Source: Flavobacterium sp. HSC-61S13 (GTDB taxonomy: Bacteria; Bacteroidota; Bacteroidia; Flavobacteriales; Flavobacteriaceae). From it: a stretch of 64,000 nucleotides of DNA. Location of the stretch: positions 248,001-312,000 of the forward strand of contig NZ_JALJZV010000001.1 in the NCBI RefSeq assembly GCF_024171535.1. Direction: 5' to 3'. The notes under the pieces are model-generated. The model did no database searches. It was not told the origin of the DNA and saw nothing but the letters and a program-made list of their open reading frames with translations. Below, piece by piece: positions 15,782 to 24,510 of this stretch. Position numbers and translations under genes: made by a program. How positions within the stretch are numbered: the first letter of the stretch is position 1; every line of letters begins with the position of its first letter.

Positions 15782-16954
15782 CTAAGCGTTTTTACGTCTT
15801 TTAATTTCGGTTTCAATTAGGGATAGTTCTCTGTTGGTTTGACCGGCTACTGAGGTGTTTTCTTCAGCGCGTCGAATCAAATAAGGCATAACCTCATTGA
15901 CTGGGCCGAAAGGCAAATACTTAGCTACGTTATAATCGTGATCAGCTAAATTATAACTGATATTGTCACTCATACCATACAATTGACCAAACCACATTCT
16001 AGTGTCGTTATGACGGATGTTGTGTTTAGTCATCAGTTCCATCAGCATATAAGAACTACTTTCATTATGAGTACCTGCAAACAAGGCCATGGTATCAAGA
16101 TTTTCTAACATATAGGTCACTGCAGCATCAAAATTGATATCCGTAGCAGCTTTATCTACACAGATCGGAGAAGTGTAACTACCCTCCAAAGCTCTACTTC
16201 TTTCGATTTCCATATAAGCACCACGTACTACTTTTAATCCAACGTGGAAACCTTCATTCTTAGCTGTTTCATGCAATTTTTTCAGAAATTCCAAACGATC
16301 CCAACGATACATTTGTACCGTATTGAAAATGATTGCTTTTTCTTTATTGTATTTGCGCATCATTTCTAAAACAACTTCATCTGCAGCATCCTGCATCCAG
16401 CTGTGTTCTGCATCGATCAATAAGTATACATCCTTGTCGAAGGCATCTTTACAAGCGATTTCAAATCGTTCCAATATGCGATCCCACTCTTGTTGTTCAC
16501 TTTTGGTAAATGGAAGTTTTTCACCTTTTTTCTCAAAAAGAAAAAATCGACCAAAACCCGTTGGTTTAAATACGGCAAAAGGGATGGCTTGATGACGATC
16601 TTTGGCAAATGCTATGGTTTTTAAAGTCATGTTTAACGCAGCGTCAAATTGCTCCTCTGTTTCTTTTCCTTCTACAGAATAGTCCAATACAGACGAAACT
16701 CCTTTGCTATACATTCTATCGACTACTTTTAAACAGTCGTTCTCACTAATTCCACCGCAAAAATGGTCGAATACTGTTGCACGAATAAGCCCTTGAACCG
16801 GTAAATGGGTTTTAATCGCAAAATTAGCTAGACTAGAACCGATTTTCACCAAAGCTCTATTGCTGATCATTTTAAAGAGAAAGTGTGCTCTTTTAAGTTC
16901 CTTGTTATTTTTTAAAATAAAGGCAACCTCTGTATTATTGAATATTTTTTCCAT
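15782..16954 (-). CDS. Proline dehydrogenase (monofunctional)
   Basis: The 390-residue FAD-dependent enzyme oxidises L-proline to pyrroline-5-carboxylate and feeds electrons to quinone. The TIM-barrel shows conserved stretches including FAVFKPTGFGRF, LLIDAEHSWMQ, NTVQMYRWDR, LKVVRGAYMEIER, GTHN and, near the end, YNVAKYLPFGPVNEVMPYLIRRAEEN. The substrate-binding YLIRRAEEN motif confirms the family. The start is the ATG at 16954, because the longer frame beginning at 16978 would start on top of the -7 promoter box (16976-16983). No P5C dehydrogenase gene is adjacent, and the PutA-type fusion is absent. Confidence 0.93.
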   Translation of the reverse strand: MEKIFNNTEVAFILKNNKELKRAHFLFKMISNRALVKIGSSLANFAIKTHLPVQGLIRATVFDHFCGGISENDCLKVVDRMYSKGVSSVLDYSVEGKETEEQFDAALNMTLKTIAFAKDRHQAIPFAVFKPTGFGRFFLFEKKGEKLPFTKSEQQEWDRILERFEIACKDAFDKDVYLLIDAEHSWMQDAADEVVLEMMRKYNKEKAIIFNTVQMYRWDRLEFLKKLHETAKNEGFHVGLKVVRGAYMEIERSRALEGSYTSPICVDKAATDINFDAAVTYMLENLDTMALFAGTHNESSSYMLMELMTKHNIRHNDTRMWFGQLYGMSDNISYNLADHDYNVAKYLPFGPVNEVMPYLIRRAEENTSVAGQTNRELSLIETEIKRRKNA

Positions 16955-16975
16955 TCTAAAAATAAAATATTCCAG

Positions 16976-16983
16976 CAAAGATA
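16976..16983 (-). promoter_or_regulatory. -7 box of the proline dehydrogenase promoter
   Basis: On the minus strand TATCTTTG matches the Bacteroidota TAnnTTTG element exactly. It places transcription start near 16970 and supports translation from ATG 16954. A clear -33 element was not identified. Confidence 0.45.
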
Positions 16984-17045
16984 AACACTCATGGTCATAT
17001 AATTGATAAAAAATGATTTATTTTGCAGTATAAAAAGGCTAATTA

Positions 17046-18113
17046 ATGAAAAAGATCCATTCTGATCAGTATGACATTACTTTTGGTGCAGAAGCGTATG
17101 ATTACTTAGGTGTTATGCTTAATGAGCGGGCATATTCTAAAATATTTTTAATTACCGATACAGTATGTAATGATGCTTGTGTTCCACATTTTCTCGCCAA
17201 TTTACCGACCAATGTCGCATTTGAAATTATCGAAATAGAGACCGGTGAGGAGTTTAAAACCATGGAGACAGCTTATTCTGTTTGGCAAGCGCTATCGGAG
17301 TTAAAAGCAGATCGCCAAAGTGTCATCATCACCGTAGGTGGTGGTGTCGTTACAGATCTTGGTGGTTTTGTCGCTGCGCTATTTAAGAGGGGAATCGATT
17401 GTATAAATATTCCTACTTCCTTATTGGCTATGGTTGATGCTTCTGTCGGTGGCAAAACAGGGATTGATTTGGATGGAATCAAAAATCAGCTGGGAACGTT
17501 TACCATGCCTCAAAACGTGTTAATTGATGTGCGCTTTCTAGAAACACTACCGGCAGAACAAATGAGGTCCGGCCTGGCGGAAATGTTTAAACACGGATTG
17601 ATTTATGACCGCGAATATTGGGAGGTCCTACAGCATTTAAGCGAATTGACTAGCGATGATTTAGAAGACTTAATCTATCACTCTGTTGTTATTAAGAATC
17701 AAATTGTACAACAAGATCCCAAAGAACAAGGATTGCGAAAAATTCTCAATTTTGGACATACTTTAGGTCATGCAATTGAGAGTTATTTTCTTAATTCAGA
17801 TACGCGAACTACCTTACTACATGGTGAAGCGATCGCAATGGGAATGATTTTAGAAAGTTATTTGTCATGGAAAACCGGAAAACTGTCCGAACAGGAATAT
17901 TATTCGATTAAAACAGTTTTATTTGATACCTTTGCCCGTATAGATTTAGATCCCTTAGAAGTTGAAGCTTGTTTGGAATGGTTACAACACGATAAGAAAA
18001 ACGCCTTGGGTATACCGCAATTTGTACTATTAAATACAGTTGGTGTTGCGGTTATCAATCAAGTAGTGAGTAAGGATTTGATATTGAGCTCTTTTGAGGA
18101 TTATTTATCCTAA
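17046..18113 (+). CDS. aroB: 3-dehydroquinate synthase
   Basis: This 355-residue enzyme of the shikimate pathway converts DAHP to 3-dehydroquinate using NAD+ and a divalent metal. Signature stretches are GGGVVTDLGGFVAA (NAD binding), KRGID, SLLAMVDASVGGKTGID, the metal-binding Glu in SGLAEMFKHGLI, and His residues in LNFGHTLGHAIE and LLHGEAIAMGM. The length is typical. It is divergent from the proline dehydrogenase gene, with only about 90 bases between the two starts. No other aro gene is adjacent. Confidence 0.97.
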   Translation: MKKIHSDQYDITFGAEAYDYLGVMLNERAYSKIFLITDTVCNDACVPHFLANLPTNVAFEIIEIETGEEFKTMETAYSVWQALSELKADRQSVIITVGGGVVTDLGGFVAALFKRGIDCINIPTSLLAMVDASVGGKTGIDLDGIKNQLGTFTMPQNVLIDVRFLETLPAEQMRSGLAEMFKHGLIYDREYWEVLQHLSELTSDDLEDLIYHSVVIKNQIVQQDPKEQGLRKILNFGHTLGHAIESYFLNSDTRTTLLHGEAIAMGMILESYLSWKTGKLSEQEYYSIKTVLFDTFARIDLDPLEVEACLEWLQHDKKNALGIPQFVLLNTVGVAVINQVVSKDLILSSFEDYLS

Positions 18114-18414
18114 TGGTTTTTTAATAATTTCTTTGGAAATTGCAGGTTTAATTTTTTTACATTTGCCCTCGTAAACGCTATGGGAAATAAGTTTTTTTTT
18201 AGTGCAAAAGGCACACGTAAAAAGCGGATGTTTGTAAAAAAACATCAGGCTAATTTTGTGTTTCACCTTCTCAGGTTATATAGGATGTTCTTAAACTCCT
18301 TTTTGTATAATGATAAATTGTCGATCGTATTTGCGAACATCCGAGTTTGAAAATTTTAGTATTCTTGGCTTTTTATTATATTATTAATTTTTCTAATAGT
18401 GATATTAAACAAAA
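18114..18414. other. Leader region of the arginine decarboxylase gene
   Basis: The 300-base gap has no clear terminator or RNA. A 56-codon plus frame (18180-18350), with a basic composition (GTRKKRMFVKKH) and its own ATG, could encode a small protein or leader peptide. It has no recognised family, and I give it low weight. Confidence 0.3.
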
Positions 18415-19836
18415 ATGAACACAAAATATTCAGATTTAATCAATCAAACTTTTTATTTTCCACAAGAGGAATTTAAACTCAGCAACGATAACTTAACTTT
18501 CCACAACATCGATTTGATGAAATTAGTAGAACAATATGGGTCGCCATTGAAGTTTACTTATTTGCCTAAAATCACAGCAAACATCAATCGTGCAAAGGGT
18601 TGGTTTAGAAATGCTATGGAAAAAAATAATTATAATGCGAATTATTATTATTGCTATTGCACCAAAAGTTCGCATTTTCAATTTATTTTAAATGAAGCTT
18701 TTAAAAACAATATTCACGTAGAGACCTCTTCGGCTTTTGATGTTAATATTGTTGAAAGTTTATTGGCTACTGGAAAAATAACCAACGATACTTTTGTACT
18801 GTGCAATGGATTTAAAAGAGCACAATACATTGATAATATTGCTCATTTGATCAATAATGGGCATCAAAATACCATTCCAATCTTAGATAATTACGAAGAA
18901 TTGGACTTGCTTCAAGAAGCTATTGAAGGCAAATTTAAAATTGGAATTCGAATTGCTTCGGAAGAGGAGCCTAAATTTGAATTTTATACTTCACGTTTGG
19001 GTATTGGTTATAAAAACATTGTACCGTTTTACAGAAAACAAATTCAGGACAACGATAGAGTAGAGTTAAAGATGTTGCATTTCTTTATAAACACGGGTAT
19101 TCGTGATACTTCTTACTATTGGAATGAATTGGTAAAATGTTTAAAAGTATATATTTCTTTAAAAAAGGAGTGTCCTACTTTAGACAGTTTGAATATCGGT
19201 GGAGGATTTCCAATCAAAAACTCTTTGGCATTTGAATACGATTATCAATATATGGTTGATGAAATTATCAATCAAATCAAAATAGCTTGTGATGATGCTG
19301 GTGTTGCTGTGCCAAACATTTTTACCGAGTTTGGTTCTTTCACAGTAGGTGAAAGTGGTGGAGCGATTTATCAGATTTTATATCAAAAACAGCAAAATGA
19401 TAGAGAGAAGTGGAACATGATTGATTCGTCTTTTATAACTACTTTGCCAGATACTTGGGCGATTAATAAAAGGTTTATTATGTTGCCTATCAATCGTTGG
19501 AACGATTCGTATGAGCGTATCCTTTTAGGGGGATTGACGTGTGATAGTGATGATTACTACAATTCAGAGCAAAACTTAAACGCGATTTATTTACCAAAAT
19601 ACAATAAGGAGAAGCCATTATATATCGGTTTCTTTAATACGGGCGCTTATCAGGAGTCTATCAGCGGGCATGGAGGAATTCATCACTGCCTGATTCCACA
19701 GCCGAAACACATTTTAATCGATAGAGATGAAAATGGTATCTTGGCCACCGAGGTATTCTCGGAACAACAGACTGCAGAACAGGTATTGAGTATCTTGGGC
19801 TATGATGTGTCGTTGACATTTAAAAATAAAGAATAA
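18415..19836 (+). CDS. speA: Arginine decarboxylase, alanine-racemase-fold (Bacteroidota type)
   Basis: This 473-residue PLP enzyme of fold type III has an N-terminal barrel with the Schiff-base Lys at about position 84 in YCTKSSH, followed by ETSSAFDV and the phosphate-binding NIGGGFP. C-terminal strands include GLTCDSDD and GFFNTGAY, which carry catalytic residues of this decarboxylase family. It should convert arginine to agmatine, the first step of polyamine synthesis. It is shorter than the E. coli SpeA (about 658 residues) but normal for Flavobacteriia. The next gene, 27 bases downstream, is a deoxyhypusine-synthase-like enzyme, which implies a common polyamine pathway. Lysine or DAP decarboxylase is a less likely alternative. 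Confidence 0.88.
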   Translation: MNTKYSDLINQTFYFPQEEFKLSNDNLTFHNIDLMKLVEQYGSPLKFTYLPKITANINRAKGWFRNAMEKNNYNANYYYCYCTKSSHFQFILNEAFKNNIHVETSSAFDVNIVESLLATGKITNDTFVLCNGFKRAQYIDNIAHLINNGHQNTIPILDNYEELDLLQEAIEGKFKIGIRIASEEEPKFEFYTSRLGIGYKNIVPFYRKQIQDNDRVELKMLHFFINTGIRDTSYYWNELVKCLKVYISLKKECPTLDSLNIGGGFPIKNSLAFEYDYQYMVDEIINQIKIACDDAGVAVPNIFTEFGSFTVGESGGAIYQILYQKQQNDREKWNMIDSSFITTLPDTWAINKRFIMLPINRWNDSYERILLGGLTCDSDDYYNSEQNLNAIYLPKYNKEKPLYIGFFNTGAYQESISGHGGIHHCLIPQPKHILIDRDENGILATEVFSEQQTAEQVLSILGYDVSLTFKNKE

Positions 19837-19863
19837 CTAATTAATTATAAAAATACAAATACG

Positions 19864-20835
19864 ATGAGTAAAGGACCGATAAGTCAGTTTATTGAGAAGT
19901 ATTATTTACACTTCAACGCAGCTACTGTTGTAGATGCAGCAAAATCTTATGAAGAGCAATTGCAAAAAGGCTCTAAAATGATGGTTAGTATGGCAGGTGC
20001 AATGAGTACTGCTGAGATAGGAAAAATATTTGCAGAAGTTATCCGTCAAGATAAAGTGCATATTATTTCTTGTACTGGGGCTAACTTAGAGGAGGATATC
20101 ATGAATTTGGTTGCGCATTCTCATTATAAGAGAGTTCCGAATTACCGTGACTTAACGCCACAGGATGAGTGGGATTTGATGGAAAAAGGGCTTAATCGTG
20201 TTACGGATACTTGTATTCCTGAAGAAGAAGCATTTAGACGTTTACAAAAACATATTTTCAAAATCTGGAAAGATGCAGAGGATAATGGAGAACGTTATTT
20301 TCCACATGAATTTATGTATAAAATGTTGCTTTCAGGATGTTTGGAAGAATATTATGAAATTGACATCAAAAACAGCTGGATGTATGCGGCTGCGGAGAAA
20401 AACCTACCGATTGTTGTACCAGGATGGGAAGACAGTACCATGGGGAATATCTTTGCTTCTTATGTAATTAAAGGAGAGTTAAAAGCATCTACTATGAAGT
20501 CTGGTATTGAATACATGACTTTCTTAGCGGATTGGTATCCTAAAAATTCTAGTAATGGAATTGGATTCTTCCAAATTGGTGGAGGAATTGCTGGTGATTT
20601 CCCAATCTGTGTAGTTCCTATGTTATATCAGGATTTAGAGCAAACTGAAACACCTTTCTGGAGTTATTTCTGTCAGATATCTGATTCTACAACGAGTTAT
20701 GGATCATACTCTGGGGCGATTCCAAATGAAAAGATTACATGGGGTAAATTGGATATCAATACACCAAAATTCATTATTGAGTCAGATGCTACCATTGTAG
20801 CACCTCTAGTTTTTGCTTATTTGCTTGATATGTAA
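19864..20835 (+). CDS. Deoxyhypusine-synthase-like enzyme
   Basis: This 323-residue Rossmann-fold, NAD-dependent protein belongs to the deoxyhypusine synthase family (PF01916). SMAGAMSTAEIGK and CTGANLEED form the NAD site. The C-terminal GSYSGAIPNEKITWGKL carries Trp293 and the catalytic Lys295 that forms the imine in the eukaryotic enzyme. Bacteria lack eIF5A, so a hypusine role is unlikely. Bacterial relatives are known or proposed to make homospermidine or to act on agmatine or aminopropylagmatine. Its position right after arginine decarboxylase, with no agmatinase between, supports a role in polyamine synthesis. Confidence 0.9.
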   Translation: MSKGPISQFIEKYYLHFNAATVVDAAKSYEEQLQKGSKMMVSMAGAMSTAEIGKIFAEVIRQDKVHIISCTGANLEEDIMNLVAHSHYKRVPNYRDLTPQDEWDLMEKGLNRVTDTCIPEEEAFRRLQKHIFKIWKDAEDNGERYFPHEFMYKMLLSGCLEEYYEIDIKNSWMYAAAEKNLPIVVPGWEDSTMGNIFASYVIKGELKASTMKSGIEYMTFLADWYPKNSSNGIGFFQIGGGIAGDFPICVVPMLYQDLEQTETPFWSYFCQISDSTTSYGSYSGAIPNEKITWGKLDINTPKFIIESDATIVAPLVFAYLLDM

Positions 20836-20928
20836 TTAGTAATAAATTTATCTAAATTTAGTTATTTTTTTATTTGATAATTTAATTTTGGGTATTACAT
20901 TTGACGTGAAATAAAGTAAGAAAAAAGA

Positions 20929-21234
20929 ATGAAAAGAATAATTGTTGATTACGCAAAATTAACAAATGAGATTTTGTCTCTTCTAGTTGAGAGGTTCCCT
21001 GACGGCTATGATGATGCGGATATTGTCCGTTTCAAAAACGTTAAGAACGAAACCATAGAAGCTGTGGAAGTTCGTACAGAAGACACAATTTATCTCGTAA
21101 AGGTTAGTACAAAATTAGCTGATAGAATAGAGAATTTTGATGAAGATGATGAAGAAGAAGACATTGTAGATACTGTCGAAGTTTCATTGGATTCCTTGAA
21201 GGATCTTGAATTGGCTGAAGAAGAAGAAGACTAG
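20929..21234 (+). CDS. Conserved small acidic protein
   Basis: The 101-residue protein has a mixed alpha/beta first half (MKRIIVDYAKLTNEIL, FPDGYDDADIVRF, AVEVRTEDTIYLVKVS) and a very acidic tail rich in Glu and Asp (from about residue 70, with EDDEEEDIVD and LAEEEED). It has no signal peptide. It looks like a soluble protein of the kind common in Flavobacteriia, but function is unknown. It is followed by a good terminator and lies 94 bases after the deoxyhypusine-synthase-like gene, so it could share the transcript. Confidence 0.7.
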   Translation: MKRIIVDYAKLTNEILSLLVERFPDGYDDADIVRFKNVKNETIEAVEVRTEDTIYLVKVSTKLADRIENFDEDDEEEDIVDTVEVSLDSLKDLELAEEEED

Positions 21235-21257
21235 TTTTTTATATTCTTAAATTTTAT

Positions 21258-21290
21258 AAACCCGTTTCCTTTGGATTCGGGTTTTTTTTA
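21258..21290 (+). terminator. Rho-independent terminator
   Basis: AAACCCG (21258-21264) pairs with CGGGTTT (21278-21284), followed by a run of T. It ends the speA / DHS-like / acidic-protein segment. Confidence 0.75.
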
Positions 21291-21413
21291 TAGAAAAATG
21301 GAAATAATAGGATAGATCACAAAAAAAGATGCTTTTGTAATTGTTGATTTGATATAAATTACTTTAATTATCAATATATTTGCATCCATAAATAAAAACT
21401 TTAATAACAGAAC

Positions 21414-22508
21414 ATGAAAGCAGGAATTGTAGGATTACCGAACGTTGGAAAATCAACTTTGTTTAATTGCTTGTCAAATGCCAAAGCACAAAGTGCTAAC
21501 TTTCCTTTTTGTACAATTGAGCCCAATATCGGAGTTGTGAATGTACCAGATCCTAGATTGTTGAAATTGGAGGAATTGGTTAATCCAGAGCGTGTTTTAC
21601 CTGCAACGGTTGATATAGTGGATATTGCTGGATTGGTTAAAGGAGCAAGTAAAGGAGAAGGATTGGGAAATCAGTTCTTAGGAAATATTAGAGAATGTAA
21701 TGCTATAATTCACGTATTGCGTTGTTTTGACAACGATAATATTATCCATGTTGATGGAAATGTGAATCCAATTAGAGATAAAGAGACGATCGATATTGAG
21801 TTGCAATTAAAGGATTTGGAAACGGTTGAAAAACGTTTGGAAAAAGTCAAAAGAGCAGCTAAAACTGGAAATAAGGAAGCTCAGGTTGAGGAGGCTTTAT
21901 TGGAAAGAGTGAGAGGTGCTTTGTTGCAAGCGAAGTCAGCTAGAACCGTTGAATTATTGAATAATGATGAAGTGGTTTTGATGGAAGATTTTCAATTGAT
22001 CACGGCTAAGCCGGTTTTATATGTTTGTAATGTTGATGAAGATGCTGCGGCAACTGGAAACGCTTACGTAGAACAAGTAAGAGAATTGGTTAAGGATGAA
22101 AATGCTGAAGTTATAGTCTTGGCTGTAGGTACAGAGGCAGACATTACGGAATTAGAGACTTTCGAAGAACGTAAGATGTTCTTAGAAGATCTTGGATTGG
22201 AAGAGCCGGGTTCATCAGTATTGATTCGTTCAGCTTATAAATTATTAAACCTTCAGACTTATTTTACTGCTGGAGTAAAAGAAGTACGTGCTTGGACCAT
22301 TCCTGTTGGGGCGACTGCACCACAAGCTGCGGGAGTGATTCATACCGATTTTGAAAAGGGATTCATCCGTGCGGAAGTTATTGCTTACAATGATTTTGTT
22401 CATTTTGGATCTGAGGCGAAAGTGAAGGAAGCTGGAAAACTAAGAGTAGAAGGAAAAGAGTATATCGTTAAAGACGGTGATGTTATGCACTTCAGGTTTA
22501 ACGTATAA
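21414..22508 (+). CDS. ychF: Redox-responsive P-loop ATPase/GTPase YchF (Obg family)
   Basis: The 364-residue protein has a P-loop [10 protein letters not shown] near the N-terminus and a G3 motif [20 protein letters not shown]. The NxxE variant (CNVDED) replaces NKxD, which gives the known preference of YchF/Ola1 for ATP. A coiled-coil domain (about 130-200) and a C-terminal TGS domain (about 280-363, ending HFRFNV) follow. It binds ribosomes and takes part in translation and stress response. A TATATTTG box at 21375-21382 is the probable -7 element. Single gene with its own terminator. Confidence 0.97.
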   Translation: MKAGIVGLPNVGKSTLFNCLSNAKAQSANFPFCTIEPNIGVVNVPDPRLLKLEELVNPERVLPATVDIVDIAGLVKGASKGEGLGNQFLGNIRECNAIIHVLRCFDNDNIIHVDGNVNPIRDKETIDIELQLKDLETVEKRLEKVKRAAKTGNKEAQVEEALLERVRGALLQAKSARTVELLNNDEVVLMEDFQLITAKPVLYVCNVDEDAAATGNAYVEQVRELVKDENAEVIVLAVGTEADITELETFEERKMFLEDLGLEEPGSSVLIRSAYKLLNLQTYFTAGVKEVRAWTIPVGATAPQAAGVIHTDFEKGFIRAEVIAYNDFVHFGSEAKVKEAGKLRVEGKEYIVKDGDVMHFRFNV

Positions 22509-22528
22509 TTTTTAAAATTATATATTTG

Positions 22529-22561
22529 AAAAAGTGGAATTAGTAATAATTCCACTTTTTT
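22529..22561 (+). terminator. Rho-independent terminator of ychF
   Basis: A 14-bp perfect stem (22529-22542 with 22547-22560, core GTGGAATTA / TAATTCCAC) with a GTAA loop, ending in a T-run. Confidence 0.8.
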
Positions 22562-22680
22562 GCTTTAATACGGTGATAAGTTTATTTTATTTGAAGTTTT
22601 TTTAGTAGTTTAGTTGATGACGACCAGTTATAAAGGGGTGTCCAAATAAAGCGAGTAAAATATTTATAACATAGAAAATT

Positions 22681-23388
22681 GTGGGAAATATCTGGTTTAG
22701 ATTAGTCGTGGTATTGGGAAAAATTTTGGCTGGAATAGTTTTATTTGTCGTATTTTATTTATTGATAGATTTTATACTATCACATATTACTGTAGCAGAG
22801 AAGGAAAATTCGAATACAGTAAAGCACATCGATGTTTATCTGTATTCCAACGGTGTTCATACCGATATAGTCGTGCCGCTTCGATCGGCTGAAATAGATT
22901 GGACTACTCAGATTGATCCGCTTCATACCGAAGCCCAACGAACGGATATGGAATTCTTAGCGGTTGGATGGGGAGATAAAGGCTTTTACCTCGAAACACC
23001 GGAGTGGAGTGATTTAAAACCCAGTGTAGCATTTAAAGCGGCTTTTTATTTGGGATCAACTGCTATGCATACGACTTTTTATAAAAAAATGTACGAAAGT
23101 GATCACTGTATCAAAGTGAAGATCACTACAGATCAATACCGTGCACTGATAACGTATATACAAGCTAGTTTTGATCGCGATTCCAACGGTAACTATATTT
23201 TAATAACAGCGCCCACTTACGGTAAAAATGATTCTTTTTATGAGGCTAAGCGAACTTATGGTTTGTTTTATACCTGTAATACCTGGGCTAATAATGCTTT
23301 AAAAGCCGCCGGTATGAAAGCGTGTTTTTGGACGGCTTTTGATCGTGGAATTTTGTATCAATACCGAAAAGAGGTTGTAGTAAATTGA
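22681..23388 (+). CDS. DUF2459 / TIGR02117 family membrane-anchored protein
   Basis: The 235-residue protein starts at a GTG, has one N-terminal membrane helix (about residues 8-32) and a soluble domain outside the membrane. The domain has the family landmarks SNGVHTDIVVPL, GWGDKGFYLETPEW, STAMHTTFY and TCNTWANNALKAAGM. The last stretch, with Cys, Asn and Trp, and the conserved His of GVHTD suggest a papain-like NlpC-type arrangement, but no activity is established. The family is widespread in Proteobacteria and Bacteroidota. It is a single gene between ychF and the BrkB-like gene. Confidence 0.85.
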   Translation: MGNIWFRLVVVLGKILAGIVLFVVFYLLIDFILSHITVAEKENSNTVKHIDVYLYSNGVHTDIVVPLRSAEIDWTTQIDPLHTEAQRTDMEFLAVGWGDKGFYLETPEWSDLKPSVAFKAAFYLGSTAMHTTFYKKMYESDHCIKVKITTDQYRALITYIQASFDRDSNGNYILITAPTYGKNDSFYEAKRTYGLFYTCNTWANNALKAAGMKACFWTAFDRGILYQYRKEVVVN

Positions 23389-23511
23389 TTAAGTAAATTG
23401 CGAATAGAAGTTATAAACTCGATGTTTATTTTGAGATTAGCTCGTTAAGTGAAGCAAATTTTTTAAAGAAAAAACAGTATTTTTGAACCTTATAATAAGT
23501 CCCCCTTTATC

Positions 23512-24417
23512 ATGAATTTTAAAAAAATTATTACACTTCTTAAAAATACGGTTAATGAATTTTTAGATGATAATGCGATGAAGTTCAGTGCTTCACTATC
23601 ATATTACACCGTGTTTGCCTTACCTCCTTTGTCGATTTTAATTATTTCCATCAGCGGATTTTTCTTTGGTGAAGAAGCGGTAACTGGAGAGTTTTATGGT
23701 CAAATTAAAGAATTGGTTGGAGATAGTGCCGCGTTGCAAATTCAAGAGGCGATAAAAAATGTGCGTTTGTCAGATTCGGGCACTTTAGCGACTATATTTG
23801 GTGTGATTATGTTGTTTTTCGGAGCTTCTGCCGTGTTTGCTGAAATTCAAAGTTCGATAAATTATATTTGGGGTTTAAAAGCCAAACCCAATAAGGGATT
23901 GGTGCGTTTTGTAAAGAACAGGTTGTTGTCCTTTTCGATGATCGCTTCAGTTGGTTTTTTGTTGTTGGTCAGTCTGATTGTCAATTCAGTGGTTGATGTT
24001 TTATATGTGCAATTGACCAAATTGTTTCATGAGGAAACCGTCTACCTGGTTGGTGTTGTAAATAATATTGTTGTTTTTGTCATCATCACCTTGCTTTTCT
24101 CTATTATTTTCAAAACTTTACCCGATGGTAAAATTGGATGGAGGGAGACGATTGTAGGATCGGGATTTACCTCTTTATTTTTTATGATAGGAAAATTTGG
24201 TATTGGAATGTATTTAGGTAATTCATCGTCCTCGAGTTTGTATGGCGCTGCGGGTTCCATCATTGTAATCTTGATTTGGGTATATTATTCGGCGATAATC
24301 CTGTATTTTGGCGCGGAATTCACTAAGGTTTATGCCGAAATGTATGGAAAAAAAATTGAGCCAAATAGCTATTCTGTTCTGATTCGAAAGTCCATTACGG
24401 AGGTAGATGAAAAATAA
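23512..24417 (+). CDS. YihY/BrkB family inner-membrane protein
   Basis: This 301-residue polytopic protein with six to seven hydrophobic segments belongs to PF03631 (YihY/virulence factor BrkB). Characteristic stretches are KFSASLSYYTVFALPPL at the N-terminus, GAAGSIIVILIWVYYSAIILYFGAEFTKVYAE near the C-terminus, and the helix with LPDGKIGWRE. Members were once thought to be RNase BN; that was an error, and their role is unknown, perhaps transport. A TATTTTTG box at about 23477-23484 probably belongs to its promoter. Confidence 0.93.
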   Translation: MNFKKIITLLKNTVNEFLDDNAMKFSASLSYYTVFALPPLSILIISISGFFFGEEAVTGEFYGQIKELVGDSAALQIQEAIKNVRLSDSGTLATIFGVIMLFFGASAVFAEIQSSINYIWGLKAKPNKGLVRFVKNRLLSFSMIASVGFLLLVSLIVNSVVDVLYVQLTKLFHEETVYLVGVVNNIVVFVIITLLFSIIFKTLPDGKIGWRETIVGSGFTSLFFMIGKFGIGMYLGNSSSSSLYGAAGSIIVILIWVYYSAIILYFGAEFTKVYAEMYGKKIEPNSYSVLIRKSITEVDEK

Positions 24418-24510
24418 GTCTGTTTTTTGATGTTTTTCACTCAAACTGAGCATTTCACATTTTTATTTTTTAGTAATAAGTCTTAAATTAGCGAAAATTC
24501 CTACACCTTT

